Below are positions 46,298 through 55,744 of a DNA stretch of 64,000 nucleotides, one piece after another. The translations under genes were made by a program, and so were the position numbers. The notes beneath the pieces were generated by a model. The model had not been told where the DNA came from, made no database searches, and was given only the letters and a program-made list of their open reading frames with translations. The stretch lies in NCBI GenBank assembly GCA_017471945.1, contig JAFURH010000004.1, positions 1 to 64,000 on the forward strand. Direction: 5' to 3'. Numbering within the stretch: position 1 is the stretch's first letter; each line of letters starts with the position of its first letter. The DNA comes from Clostridia bacterium. Lineage in GTDB: Bacteria > Bacillota > Clostridia > Christensenellales > Borkfalkiaceae.

Positions 46298-46450
46298 ATG
46301 ATCAAAACGATTGCAAAACCTCAGGACAAGAAAGTAACGGGTTGCGGCGAATGCAGAAGCACCTGTCAGTCCGCTTGCAAAACGAGCTGCACGGTGGGCA
46401 ACCAGTCCTGCGAAAGAGTAACGCGCGAAGACAAGATCGAACGCAAATAA
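46298..46450 (+). CDS. scfA: SCIFF six-cysteine ranthipeptide precursor
   Basis: A 50-residue ribosomally made peptide. The six cysteines are at residues 16, 19, 23, 27, 31 and 38 (CGECRSTC, then C every four residues), the defining SCIFF pattern, with the leader MIKTIAKPQDKKVTG before. The radical SAM maturase next to it is expected to install thioether crosslinks from Cys to a neighbouring residue. Own promoter; AAGGAG ribosome binding site. A hairpin terminator after the gene probably keeps precursor transcripts in excess of maturase. Biological role of SCIFF peptides is not settled. Confidence 0.95.
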   Translation: MIKTIAKPQDKKVTGCGECRSTCQSACKTSCTVGNQSCERVTREDKIERK

Positions 46451-46490
46451 TTCTCTTTAAGCATAGCCGAATAGGCTGAAACGGCGTAAA

Positions 46491-46517
46491 GGCGCGTATC
46501 GCTACGCGCCGTTTTTT
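46491..46517 (+). terminator. Attenuating terminator between scfA and scfB
   Basis: A perfect 8-bp stem GGCGCGTA/TACGCGCC with a TCGC loop, followed by GTTTTTT. AACGGCG (46480-46486) can compete for CGCCGTT. scfB starts 30 nt later with no separate promoter seen. Confidence 0.8.
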
Positions 46518-46546
46518 GCCGTTTGATTTTATTTAAGGATAAAGAA

Positions 46547-47875
46547 ATGATCCACGTTTTTAACTATCGCGATAAAAATTATATCTACGACGTCGGCAGC
46601 GGCTCGCTTCACGAATGCGACGAAAACACGGCGAACTACTTAAAAAACCAAGCGGGACAACCCGTCGATATCACCTATCTCACCGACGAGGATTTAAAAG
46701 AGATCCTCTCCGACGTTGACTCCCTCAAAGAACAAGGGCTTTTGTATAAAGACGAGGTGAAAGCCTACCCCGTGAAAAGCAACGAGGTAAAGGCGCTTTG
46801 TATCCATATCTGCCACGACTGCAATTTCCGCTGTCGGTATTGCTTTGCCGACGAAGGCGCGTACCATTCCAAGCGCGAATCGATGGATTTCGAAACGGCG
46901 AAAGCGGCGGTGGATTTCCTCATTCAAAACAGCGGCAAAAGAAAGGTGCTCGAAATGGACTTTTTCGGCGGCGAGCCGTTAATGAACCTCGACGTTTTGA
47001 AAAAGACGGTCTACTACGCTAAGGAAGAAGGCGCGAAGGCGGGCAAGAAATTTCTGTTTACGACCACGACGAACGCCCTTTTGTTAAACGACGAAACCAT
47101 TCGTTTTTTCAACGAAGAAATGGAAAACGTCGTGCTTTCGCTCGACGGCAGACCGGAGGTGCACGACGCGATCCGTAAATCGATCAACGGCAAGGGCACG
47201 TTCGATTTGATTATCGATAAGATCAAGAAATTTATTTCTTTAAGGGGGGAGAAGAGCTACTACGTCCGCGGTACGTTCACGGCGAAAAACCTTGATTTTT
47301 CCAAAGACGTGCTGTTTATCGCCGATCAAGGCGTGGATTCCATTTCAATGGAACCCGTCGTGACGGAGCTCCCCGACCTCGCGATCGGGAAAGAGCATCT
47401 TCCCGCGATCGAAAAGGAATACGAGAATCTTTGCGAGGCGTATTTAAAGCGCCACGCCGAAGGCAAGGGCTTCAATTTCTTCCATTTCAATATCGACTTA
47501 GAGGGTGGGCCTTGTTTATCCAAACGCGTATCCGCTTGCGGTGCGGGCAACGAATATTTTTCCGTCGTTCCCAACGGCGATTTATATCCCTGTCACCAGT
47601 TCGCGGGCGATAAGGCTTTCCGTATGGGTAGCGTTTTCGAAGGGATCACCAAGCCGGAGCTTCGCGAGAAATTCAAAAATTCCTGTTTATTCACGCGCAA
47701 AAAATGCGAAAACTGTTTTGCGAAATTTATCTGTTCGGGCGGTTGCAGCGCGAACAACTACCATTTCAACGGCGATATCGACGAACCGTACGAAACCACT
47801 TGCGCTATGATGAAAAAGCGCGTGGAATGCGCGATGCATATCCTCGCGGAAAAGAAACTCCGCGCGCAGGAATAA
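46547..47875 (+). CDS. scfB: SCIFF radical SAM maturase
   Basis: Crosslinks the SCIFF peptide. An N-terminal peptide-recognition (RRE-like) region spans about residues 1-85. The radical SAM cluster motif is CNFRCRYC (about residues 94-101), followed by FFGGEPLMN and TTTTNALLL. The C-terminal SPASM-type region supplies auxiliary Fe-S ligands (CGAGNEYFSVVPNG.LYPCHQF and CENCFAKFICSGGC). 442 residues, normal. ATG 46547 with AAGGATA upstream; an earlier in-frame start at 46523 lies next to the terminator. Confidence 0.95.
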   Translation: MIHVFNYRDKNYIYDVGSGSLHECDENTANYLKNQAGQPVDITYLTDEDLKEILSDVDSLKEQGLLYKDEVKAYPVKSNEVKALCIHICHDCNFRCRYCFADEGAYHSKRESMDFETAKAAVDFLIQNSGKRKVLEMDFFGGEPLMNLDVLKKTVYYAKEEGAKAGKKFLFTTTTNALLLNDETIRFFNEEMENVVLSLDGRPEVHDAIRKSINGKGTFDLIIDKIKKFISLRGEKSYYVRGTFTAKNLDFSKDVLFIADQGVDSISMEPVVTELPDLAIGKEHLPAIEKEYENLCEAYLKRHAEGKGFNFFHFNIDLEGGPCLSKRVSACGAGNEYFSVVPNGDLYPCHQFAGDKAFRMGSVFEGITKPELREKFKNSCLFTRKKCENCFAKFICSGGCSANNYHFNGDIDEPYETTCAMMKKRVECAMHILAEKKLRAQE

Positions 47876-47886
47876 CCCCGCGCCCC

Positions 47887-47945
47887 TACGCCGTAAGGCG
47901 TACGTGCAATCGAAGATTGCCCGCGCGCGGGCGTAAAACGCCCCA
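47887..47945. repeat. Palindrome-mosaic element, short copy E
   Basis: Three hairpins in a row: TACGCC/GGCGTA (47887-47902), GCAATC/GATTGC with a GAA triloop (47906-47920), and GGGCG/CGCCC (47929-47943). Shares the TACGCC/GGCGTA unit with copy D but lacks the AGGAAGTC end. Lies between scfB and the secD promoter. Confidence 0.65.
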
Positions 47946-48003
47946 AAAAGGCTGAAATTTTCGAAAAAGCGCAAAAAAATTGTATATCTCCCGCCGATAT
48001 GAC

Positions 48004-48033
48004 TTGACGGACGGGCGAAAAATAAGGTATAAT
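48004..48033 (+). promoter_or_regulatory. Promoter of secDF
   Basis: TTGACG (48004-48009), 18-bp spacer, TATAAT (48028-48033), about 55 nt before secD. Confidence 0.78.
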
Positions 48034-48087
48034 AAAAAAGTATTATTGTATGGGGGACTCCCCGAAAAAGTATCAGGAGGCAAAACA

Positions 48088-49587
48088 ATGGGCAAAAAGA
48101 AATCGACGGCGTTAATGATCTTACTCACCGTCGTAATCGCCGTATTGTGTGCAATAACGATTTTTCCGTCTTTCACTTTGCCGTGGACGGACGGCGTTAA
48201 GGGTTGGAATCCTGCCGTTATGCAGTACGATTTCGGCACCGACCTCGGCGGCGGCTACTACGCGTACTATTACCCCGAAGGGGTGATGAGCGAAACCGCG
48301 TTCGACAGCGAATACGAGCTCAAACCCGAAGCGGACAAGCAGGCGTTTAAAGAGTCTTACGTTCAGCACGGCGGGCTGTATTTAAGCACCGACGAAGAGG
48401 ACGGGATCTACGTTGGCGGCGAACTCTCCGCCGACTTTAAAAAAGAATTCGACCGTTTCGTGAAGGTGGTTTCCGACCGCTACGCGGAAAAAGGCTATTC
48501 CGACTATCGCGTTTCCGTCGTGGACGACTACGCGATCCGCGTGGAACTCCCCGCGAGCGATACCTACGCTTCGAGCGTTATCCAAATGCTTTCCTACACG
48601 GGCAAGCTTACGCTTAAATCGGGCACGTCCGACGCGTATACCGAGCTGGAAGAGCTCACGAAAAAGGACGTGAAGATCACCGACTATATCGAAGGCTTTT
48701 CGACGGACACGCAGTACGACGTGGCGTATCTCGAAGTCGAGCTTACCGATAAGGGCGAAGAGCTGATCAAGAGCGTAAAATCCACGCTTAGCTCCACGAG
48801 CGAAGCCGAAGGCGGCACGGGGCTGATCTTCTCGGTAGGCGACAATCAAGTCGGTTACGCGGTGTTTAAGGACTATATCGACGGCGATACGATCACGATC
48901 CCCGAAGACGAAGCGGCGAATATCGCGGCGGTGGAAACCTACGCGATCCTTTTGAATTCCGCTTTGGAAAACGGCGGTTTCGATTTTGAACTCACGGCGA
49001 TCAATGCGAGCGACATTCGCACGTTCGAGCCCGTATACGGGGATAACGCGGTACTGCTTCTTTATATCGCGATCGCGATCGTGTTGTTGGCGCTCATCGT
49101 CGTTCCCATCGTCCGTCAAGGCAGATACGGCGTGGTCAACGCGTACGTGGTCCTTTCGTATTTGATCATTACGGGACTTTGCTTCGCGTTTATTTCCGAC
49201 GCGGCGTTCGAAATTACCTTGGGCAGCGTGCTCGTGTTCCTTGCGGGCTTGCTCCTCGTCTGTGCGCTCAACAACAGCTTCTATCAGGCGATCAAAAAGG
49301 AATTCGATCTGGGTAAAACGGTGGAATCTTCCGTCAAGACGGGCTATAAAAAATGTCTGTTCCCCGCGATCGATCTCTACGCGATCTTGATCTTAGGTTC
49401 AATCGTAATGGCGATCGTCGGCGCGGCAGGGCTTCACCTGATGGGCTTACAAGCGCTTATCTGCTTTATCGCGGGCGCGTTCTGTAACCTGCTTTGGATG
49501 TTCGCCGTCAACTTTATCTTCTTGTCTGCAAGCAAAAATAAATATAAATATTTCCGCTTCGTAAGGGAGGATGACGACGATGAATAA
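48088..49587 (+). CDS. secD: Protein-export membrane protein SecD (divergent)
   Basis: Helps late steps of Sec export. An N-terminal membrane helix and the FGTDLGGGYY segment (canonical DLxGG) lead into the large outside P1 region, then five membrane helices from about residue 315. The usual fourth-segment motif with the proton-coupling Asp (VDANV, then FERI.EE) reads CALNNSFYQAIKKEF here, so that Asp appears replaced by Asn. 499 residues. Start ATG 48088 with CAGGAGG upstream; a longer frame to 47980 crosses the promoter. Overlaps secF by 8 nt. Confidence 0.88.
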   Translation: MGKKKSTALMILLTVVIAVLCAITIFPSFTLPWTDGVKGWNPAVMQYDFGTDLGGGYYAYYYPEGVMSETAFDSEYELKPEADKQAFKESYVQHGGLYLSTDEEDGIYVGGELSADFKKEFDRFVKVVSDRYAEKGYSDYRVSVVDDYAIRVELPASDTYASSVIQMLSYTGKLTLKSGTSDAYTELEELTKKDVKITDYIEGFSTDTQYDVAYLEVELTDKGEELIKSVKSTLSSTSEAEGGTGLIFSVGDNQVGYAVFKDYIDGDTITIPEDEAANIAAVETYAILLNSALENGGFDFELTAINASDIRTFEPVYGDNAVLLLYIAIAIVLLALIVVPIVRQGRYGVVNAYVVLSYLIITGLCFAFISDAAFEITLGSVLVFLAGLLLVCALNNSFYQAIKKEFDLGKTVESSVKTGYKKCLFPAIDLYAILILGSIVMAIVGAAGLHLMGLQALICFIAGAFCNLLWMFAVNFIFLSASKNKYKYFRFVREDDDDE

Positions 49588-50548
49588 GAAATTTGTAAAC
49601 CGTACGATCGGTAAACCACTCCTTCTTTCCGTTATTGTCGCGGTGATCGTGATCGCGGGTATCGTCGTAGGCGCGATCTTCGGCTTCAACAAAGCTGCGA
49701 CCGTTGACGATATGAAGCTCCTCACCGTAAATATGGATAGTTTCGTCTACGAAACCGAGCTTGAAAAAGTCGAAGAAATCTGCGAAGAGGCCTTTGAAGA
49801 CGTTTCCTATAAGTATAGCCAAAAGGGCGTTATGAGCGGTGCGGATCAGGAAATTTCCTACGCGTTCGATAAAGAGGAAAACCTCGATACCGTGAAAAAA
49901 GCTTTGGCGGACGAATTGCAAAAAGCTTTTCCCGACTTTGAGATCCGCGTGACGGTCACGACGGAAACGGTCGAAAAATCGTTGCCCACCTCGTATATCG
50001 TCCGTGCGGCGATCGCAGGCGCGATCTTCTGCGTACTCGCGTTTGCCTATACGGCGATCCGTCATAATCTTGCGACGGGCTCGGCGATTTCCCTGGCTAT
50101 GTGGCTTTCGGGCGCGCTCACCTTCGCGGTATTCACGCTCACCCGTATCCCCGTCACGACGGCGTTCACCTACGTGTTGTTCTTCAATCTGATCGTCACG
50201 GCGATCGCGGCGAGCTTCACCTTCCGTAAGGTCGATGAAACGCTGAAAACGGAAGCGGGCAAGGCTATGTCCGTAGACGAGCTCACGCAGTCCTCGGTCG
50301 CGACGAAAGAAATCTTGATCTTTGTGGTAGCGACGGCTATCGCGCTCGTGCTCGTCGGAGCGATCGCAACGCACACGATGAGAATGTTTGCAATTTCCTC
50401 GCTCGTAGCGCTCGTGGTATCGACGTTCTCGGCTTGGCTTTTCGCCCCCGCGGTATTCGCGCCCTTGAAAAAGGTCTCCGATAAGAACGCGGCAAAACGC
50501 GCAAGATACGACTATAAGAAAGATAAGAAAACTTCGGAAGAAGCGTAA
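49580..50548 (+). CDS. secF: Protein-export membrane protein SecF (divergent)
   Basis: Partner of SecD. One N-terminal membrane helix, an outside P4-like region (about residues 35-135) and five C-terminal membrane helices. The canonical NDT(I/V)VVFDRIRE motif aligns only loosely with NLIVTAIAASFTFRKVDE, without the conserved Asp. 322 residues with a Lys-rich tail. I choose ATG 49580, 9 nt after AAGGGAGG; ATG 49571 abuts that site. Overlaps the end of secD by 8 nt. Confidence 0.85.
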   Translation: MNKKFVNRTIGKPLLLSVIVAVIVIAGIVVGAIFGFNKAATVDDMKLLTVNMDSFVYETELEKVEEICEEAFEDVSYKYSQKGVMSGADQEISYAFDKEENLDTVKKALADELQKAFPDFEIRVTVTTETVEKSLPTSYIVRAAIAGAIFCVLAFAYTAIRHNLATGSAISLAMWLSGALTFAVFTLTRIPVTTAFTYVLFFNLIVTAIAASFTFRKVDETLKTEAGKAMSVDELTQSSVATKEILIFVVATAIALVLVGAIATHTMRMFAISSLVALVVSTFSAWLFAPAVFAPLKKVSDKNAAKRARYDYKKDKKTSEEA

Positions 50549-50607
50549 AAACGAACGGAAATCGGGCGGGAGGGGGCAAACGACCCAACCTGCCCGATTC
50601 GTTTTTT
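50547..50607 (+). terminator. Terminator after secF
   Basis: ATCGGGC (50561-50567) pairs with GCCCGAT (50592-50598), extended by AAAACGAA (50547-50554) with TTCGTTTT (50598-50605), ending in a T6 run. It directly precedes recJ. Confidence 0.8.
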
Positions 50608-50618
50608 AACAGGTAATT

Positions 50619-52943
50619 ATGAAAAAAACAGTCCCCGAATATTCCTTTTCGGCAGAACAATTGAATATTGTCAACGCGCTTGCCGAACAGACGGGGCTGA
50701 CCCAAAACGTCACGCGTATTCTTTACGCGCGCGGCGTGGACACGGCGGAGAAGATCCGCAAGTTTATGCATCCGTCCGCGAAAAATTTCCTTTCGCCTTT
50801 TTTAATGAAGGGAATGAAAGAAGCGGTGGAAATGATCACGGAGGCTCGCGATCAGGGCAAAACGGTCGCCGTGTTCGGCGACTACGACGCCGACGGCGTA
50901 TGCGCTTCTGCGATTATGTATTACGCTTTAAAAGAATTCGGTATCGACGCGCATATCTACGTTCCCGAACGTTCGGACGGCTACGGGCTTTCCGAGGAAT
51001 CGATCGACCGCATTTTCGAGGACTGTAATCCGGAACTTTTTATCACGGTAGACTGCGGTATTTCCTGCGCGGACGAAACGCAATATATCTACGAGCTCGG
51101 GACGGACGTGATCGTCACAGACCACCACGAACTTCCCGAACGGCTTCCCGATTGCGTGATCGTTAATCCCAAGCTTCAAGACGATTACCCCTACGATAAT
51201 CTTTGCGGCGCGGGGGTTGCTTTCAAGCTTGCCTGTGCGCTGATCGGCGAAAGGGCGTATCAATACCTCGATTTTGCCGCGCTTGCCACGGTTGCGGACA
51301 GTGTGCCGCTCTTAGGGGAAAACCGCGATATCGTCACGGAAGGCTTAAAGCTTTTTAACGGCAAAGTCCGTCCTTGCTTTGCGGGGCTGATCGGTAAGAC
51401 CTACGACGGCGTGACCGCGCAAACGCTCGCCTTCACGCTCGCGCCGAGGATCAACGCGGCGGGGAGAATGGGGGACGCGCGATCGGCGTTCAGACTTTTT
51501 ATCAGTCAAGATCCGTCGGAGATCTACGAGCTTTCCACCAAGCTTTGTTTATATAATACGGAGCGGCAAAAATATTGCGACGAACTGTATCAGTCGGCAA
51601 AGGAAAAGCTGCGCAAAAAAGGCGCTTACGGCTACGTGATTATGCTTTCCGACGAGAGCTGGAACGCGGGTTTTATCGGGATCGTCGCCGCGCGTATCGC
51701 AGAGGAATATAACCGTCCGACCCTTTTGTTCGTCCACCACGGCGATATGCTCAAAGGGAGCGCGCGAAGCATCGAAAACGTGAATATCTTTACCGCGCTC
51801 AAAGCTTGCAGCGAACATATCGAGGAGTTCGGCGGTCACGCGCAAGCGGCGGGAATCAATATCCGCGCGGATAAATTTGACGATTTGGAACGCGCTTTAA
51901 ACGAAGAGATCGAACGTGCGTACGAGACGGAAGATTTCGAACAACGAATTTTGGTGAGCGAGGAGCTCAGCGCCCCCTTCTCCGAAAAATTCGCCCGCGA
52001 GCTTATGCAAATGGAGCCCTACGGCGTGGGACACCGCCGTCCGCTTTTCTCCATCAAAGCAGGGGCTTGCACCGCCCGTCCCGTCAAATACGCTTCTCCG
52101 CATCTGTCGGTCAAGAGCGAATATATCGATCTGATGTATTTTTCGGGACTGAAACACCTAAAAATAATTGAAAGCGACGTGGAAAAGCAGATCTTGTTTG
52201 AGATCAACGTTTCCCATTTTAAAGGCAGGGAATACGTGAAGGGCTTTATCCGCGATCTTCTCTACGACGGCAGATCGGGTCGGCTCGTATCGGAGAGCAT
52301 TTTCTCTAATTCCGTCGCCCGCTTCTACGCCCCCGAGATCGATGCGAAGATCGAATATTTATCGACGGACGAAATCAAAGCTCTGATCGCGCAAAAACGC
52401 GCGGAGTGCGCGTACGGGCTTTGTATGATCGCGTCGGATAGGCGCACGCTGAGAGCTTACGGCGAGTTGGAAAACTTAGGTTGCGACCTGTTTTATCCCT
52501 CGTCGCGCAATCTTTCCAACGAACTGATCGTATCGCCCGCGGCGGACGCCGACCTTTCGGGCTTTAAGGACGTCGTGTTTTTGGATACGCCTTCCGATTT
52601 CAATATCGCCTCCCTCGAAGGTAAAACGCTGTACGTCAACCGCGATATTTGCGGGTATAAAATGTTCGAGCGCTTGGATACGGGCAGAGAAATTCTTCTC
52701 GATATCTTCTCGGCGCTTAGAAGAGAAGTCAATTCCCTTTCGGGCGGTACGGCGGAAGAACTCGCCTTCGCTTGCGACGGGCTTGGCTTCGACAGGCGGG
52801 AATTTATTTTCGCCTTAAACGTGTTCGAAGAACTCGGACTCGTCGCCTTCGACGAAGGAAAACTCACCGTTTACCGCGGTGTGAAAGCAGAACTTACAAG
52901 TTCCTCGATCTATCGCAGGATCTGCGATATTCAGGAAGGATAA
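50619..52943 (+). CDS. recJ: Single-stranded-DNA exonuclease RecJ
   Basis: 5'-3' ssDNA exonuclease for recombination and repair. DHH-family motifs: VFGDYDADGVCASA (about residues 85-98), TVDCGISC, VTDHHELP (about 165) and GGHAQAAG of the DHHA1 domain (about 405). OB-fold and a C-terminal extension follow; 774 residues, long as in many Firmicutes. The ribosome binding site (AACAGG) is weak, and the secF terminator lies just 12 nt upstream with no promoter seen between. Confidence 0.94.
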   Translation: MKKTVPEYSFSAEQLNIVNALAEQTGLTQNVTRILYARGVDTAEKIRKFMHPSAKNFLSPFLMKGMKEAVEMITEARDQGKTVAVFGDYDADGVCASAIMYYALKEFGIDAHIYVPERSDGYGLSEESIDRIFEDCNPELFITVDCGISCADETQYIYELGTDVIVTDHHELPERLPDCVIVNPKLQDDYPYDNLCGAGVAFKLACALIGERAYQYLDFAALATVADSVPLLGENRDIVTEGLKLFNGKVRPCFAGLIGKTYDGVTAQTLAFTLAPRINAAGRMGDARSAFRLFISQDPSEIYELSTKLCLYNTERQKYCDELYQSAKEKLRKKGAYGYVIMLSDESWNAGFIGIVAARIAEEYNRPTLLFVHHGDMLKGSARSIENVNIFTALKACSEHIEEFGGHAQAAGINIRADKFDDLERALNEEIERAYETEDFEQRILVSEELSAPFSEKFARELMQMEPYGVGHRRPLFSIKAGACTARPVKYASPHLSVKSEYIDLMYFSGLKHLKIIESDVEKQILFEINVSHFKGREYVKGFIRDLLYDGRSGRLVSESIFSNSVARFYAPEIDAKIEYLSTDEIKALIAQKRAECAYGLCMIASDRRTLRAYGELENLGCDLFYPSSRNLSNELIVSPAADADLSGFKDVVFLDTPSDFNIASLEGKTLYVNRDICGYKMFERLDTGREILLDIFSALRREVNSLSGGTAEELAFACDGLGFDRREFIFALNVFEELGLVAFDEGKLTVYRGVKAELTSSSIYRRICDIQEG

Positions 52944-52955
52944 AAGAGGTAAACA

Positions 52956-55097
52956 ATGGACGCTACGCTTACCAAGATCAACGCCGTTTACGCGGGTGCG
53001 GACAGGGAAAAAATTCTTAAAGCCTACGCCTACGCGGAAAAAGCGCACGAAAATCAAAAACGCGCTTCGGGTGAACCCTATTTCATTCACCCTTGCGCCG
53101 TCGCCGAGATTTTAATCGACTTAGGTCTTGACCCGGCGACGATTTCCGCCGCCCTTTTGCACGACGTGATCGAGGACACGGAAACGACGGAGGAGGACGT
53201 TCGCCGCGAATTCGGCGAAGAGGTCCTCGGGCTCGTAAGCGGGGTGACCAAGCTCGAAAAGATCGTATTTAAATCCAAAGAAGCGGAGGACGCGGAAAAC
53301 TTCCGCAAAATGTTCGTCGCGATGGCGAAGGATATCCGCGTGATCATTATCAAACTCGCCGACCGCCTGCATAATATGCGCTCTTTGGACTTTTTATCCC
53401 ACGAACGCCAGCAACGCCTTTCTACGGAAACGCTCGAAGTATTTGCGCCGCTCGCGGGCAGACTGGGTATTTCGCAGATCAAATGCGAACTGGAAGACCT
53501 TTGCCTGAAATACACCGATCCCGAAGCCTACGAATTTTTGACGGTAAATATCCGCGAACGCTTATCCGAGCGCAGAGAATTCGTGCAAAAGATCGTCGCG
53601 GAGATCAAAGAACTGATGGATCACGACGGCGTAGAAGGGGAAGTGTTCGGCAGACCCAAGCATTTCTTCTCCATCTATAAAAAGATGAAGAACAAGGATA
53701 AATCCCTCGACCAGATCTACGATCTGACGGCGGTTCGCGTGATCGTCGGGGATATGAAAGAGTGTTATACCGTCCTTGGGCGTATCCACGAAAAATGGAA
53801 GCCGATCCCCGGCAGAATCAAGGACTATATCGCCACCCCCAAGCCCAACAAATATCAATCTCTGCACACGACGGTTATGACCGAATTCGGTCAACCCTTC
53901 GAGATCCAGATCCGCACGGAAGAAATGCACCGTATTGCGGAATTCGGTATCGCGGCGCATTGGAAATATAAGGAAGGAAAAACGGAAGAGGCCTCCACCA
54001 ACTTCGAAAACCGCCTTTCGTGGCTTCGCGAAGTGATGGAATGGCAGGGCACGGTGAAGGATTCCACGGAATTTATCGACGCCCTCAAAACGGAGCTTTA
54101 CAGCCACGAACTTTTGGTGTTCACCCCCCGCGGTAAGGTCATTTCCCTGCCCCCGGGCGCAACGCCGATCGACTTTGCTTACGCTATTCACTCGGAAGTG
54201 GGCAACCGTTGCACGGGCGCGAGAGTAAACTCCAAAATGGTCCCGCTCACGTCCACGCTCGAAACGGGCGACGTGGTCGAGATCATCACTTCTCCAAACT
54301 CCAAAGGCCCTTCGCGCGACTGGCTGAAATTTATCAAATCTTCCAGCGCGAAAGCCAAGATCAAGCAATTTTATAAAAACGAACTCAAAGACGAAAATAT
54401 CCGTATCGGTCAGTTAAAGCTCGACGACGAAGCCAAGAAAAAAGGCTATACGATGTCTACGCTTTTAACAGAGGAAAGCTTTAAGCGCCTTGCCGAACGC
54501 TTCTCCTTCGGCGCGGTAGAGGAAATGTACGCGGCGGTCGGGTACGGCTCGATTTCCGTCGGTCAGATCCTGTTTAAACTCATTGATTACTATAAAAAAG
54601 AAATGCCCAAAGCGGTGGAAGTCCACGTCGGCGCGGGCAGAAACACGGGCGGCGTTTTGATCAACGGACAAGCGGGGCTTTTGGTCCGCTTTGCGGGCTG
54701 TTGCTCGCCCGTTCCCGGCGATAAGATCGTCGGCTTTACCACCCGTGGCAGAGGGGTGGTCGTACACCGCGAGGACTGCAAAAACGTGAACGGCGCGGAC
54801 AAACAGCGTATCCTTCCCGCCTCGTGGCAGATCGAAGCGGGCGCAAGACAACGCTTTAACGCGAATATTTCCATTCGCGCTACCGATCAAGGCGCGGCGC
54901 TTTCGGTGCTCTCCTCCGTCGTGTCCGAGCTCAAACTCTCGATCACCGCAGTCAACGGCAGGATCGACAAAAATCAGGACGCCGTTTTGGAAGCTTCCAT
55001 TTCTTTAACGGACGTTTCCGAAGTGGATATGCTCATTAAAAAACTGAAAATCGACAAGCGTATCTACGACGTGCACCGTATCACTACGCTTTCTTAA
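52956..55097 (+). CDS. rel: Bifunctional (p)ppGpp synthetase/hydrolase Rel
   Basis: Stringent-response enzyme. The N-terminal HD hydrolase domain contains HPCAVAEILIDLG, LLHDVIEDT and KLADRLHNMRSL. The synthetase domain has KIYDLTAVRVI-like sequence, IPGRIKDYIATPKPN and YQSLHTTV. TGS, zinc-finger-like (GCCSPVPGD...HREDC) and ACT domains follow. 713 residues, normal. Ribosome binding site AAGAGGT, 12 nt after recJ; the MBL hydrolase and hemZ continue the operon. Confidence 0.96.
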   Translation: MDATLTKINAVYAGADREKILKAYAYAEKAHENQKRASGEPYFIHPCAVAEILIDLGLDPATISAALLHDVIEDTETTEEDVRREFGEEVLGLVSGVTKLEKIVFKSKEAEDAENFRKMFVAMAKDIRVIIIKLADRLHNMRSLDFLSHERQQRLSTETLEVFAPLAGRLGISQIKCELEDLCLKYTDPEAYEFLTVNIRERLSERREFVQKIVAEIKELMDHDGVEGEVFGRPKHFFSIYKKMKNKDKSLDQIYDLTAVRVIVGDMKECYTVLGRIHEKWKPIPGRIKDYIATPKPNKYQSLHTTVMTEFGQPFEIQIRTEEMHRIAEFGIAAHWKYKEGKTEEASTNFENRLSWLREVMEWQGTVKDSTEFIDALKTELYSHELLVFTPRGKVISLPPGATPIDFAYAIHSEVGNRCTGARVNSKMVPLTSTLETGDVVEIITSPNSKGPSRDWLKFIKSSSAKAKIKQFYKNELKDENIRIGQLKLDDEAKKKGYTMSTLLTEESFKRLAERFSFGAVEEMYAAVGYGSISVGQILFKLIDYYKKEMPKAVEVHVGAGRNTGGVLINGQAGLLVRFAGCCSPVPGDKIVGFTTRGRGVVVHREDCKNVNGADKQRILPASWQIEAGARQRFNANISIRATDQGAALSVLSSVVSELKLSITAVNGRIDKNQDAVLEASISLTDVSEVDMLIKKLKIDKRIYDVHRITTLS

Positions 55098-55109
55098 CGG
55101 AGAGGACCT

Positions 55110-55736
55110 ATGCAGATCAAAAAAATCACGCCTTACGGCTTCGGCGCGAACGGCTATATCGTGACGGCGGACGGAAAAACCGCGCTCGTGATCGACCCTT
55201 CGGGCGCGAAGATCAAAGACGAACTGATACGGCTTCAACTCGACCCTGCCTACGTGCTTTTGACGCATTGTCACTTCGATCACGTCTACGGCGTACCTGC
55301 TTTGCAAGCGCTCGGCGCAAAGGTCTGTTGCACGGAAGAAGAAAAATCCCTCGTCGGCACGCCCGCGGCGCTCAGCGCGCTGTTCGGCGCGCCCGACCCC
55401 GAATATCAAGTGGATAAAACCTTTTTCGGCGGCGAAGAAACGGAACTTTGCGGCTTAAAAATCAAAGTATTTTTAACGGCGGGGCATACCAAGGGCGGCG
55501 CGAGCTATCTCGTTACCGACCCGAAAACGGGCGAACGCGCCCTGTTTACGGGCGATACTCTTTTTGAAGGCAGTATCGGCAGAACGGATTTCCCCACGGG
55601 CGATCTCGGAACGCTTCGAAACAGTTTGCGCCTTCTTTCCTCGCTCGACGAAACCCTGCCCGTCTACGCGGGGCACGGCGAGGATACCACGATAGGTAAC
55701 GAAAAACGTACGAATCCCTTTTTAAAAGATTTGTGA
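55110..55736 (+). CDS. MBL-fold hydrolase (YcbL/glyoxalase II-like)
   Basis: A 208-residue metallo-beta-lactamase fold protein. Metal ligands: LTHCHFDHVYG (about residue 52), TAGHTKGG (about 130), FTGDTLF (about 150) and YAGHGEDT (about 187). Proteins of this type next to rel are common in Firmicutes; thioester or glyoxalase II-like hydrolysis is the likely activity, not proven. Ribosome binding site GGAGAGG. hemZ follows after 8 nt. Confidence 0.9.
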   Translation: MQIKKITPYGFGANGYIVTADGKTALVIDPSGAKIKDELIRLQLDPAYVLLTHCHFDHVYGVPALQALGAKVCCTEEEKSLVGTPAALSALFGAPDPEYQVDKTFFGGEETELCGLKIKVFLTAGHTKGGASYLVTDPKTGERALFTGDTLFEGSIGRTDFPTGDLGTLRNSLRLLSSLDETLPVYAGHGEDTTIGNEKRTNPFLKDL

Positions 55737-55744
55737 GGAAAAAT

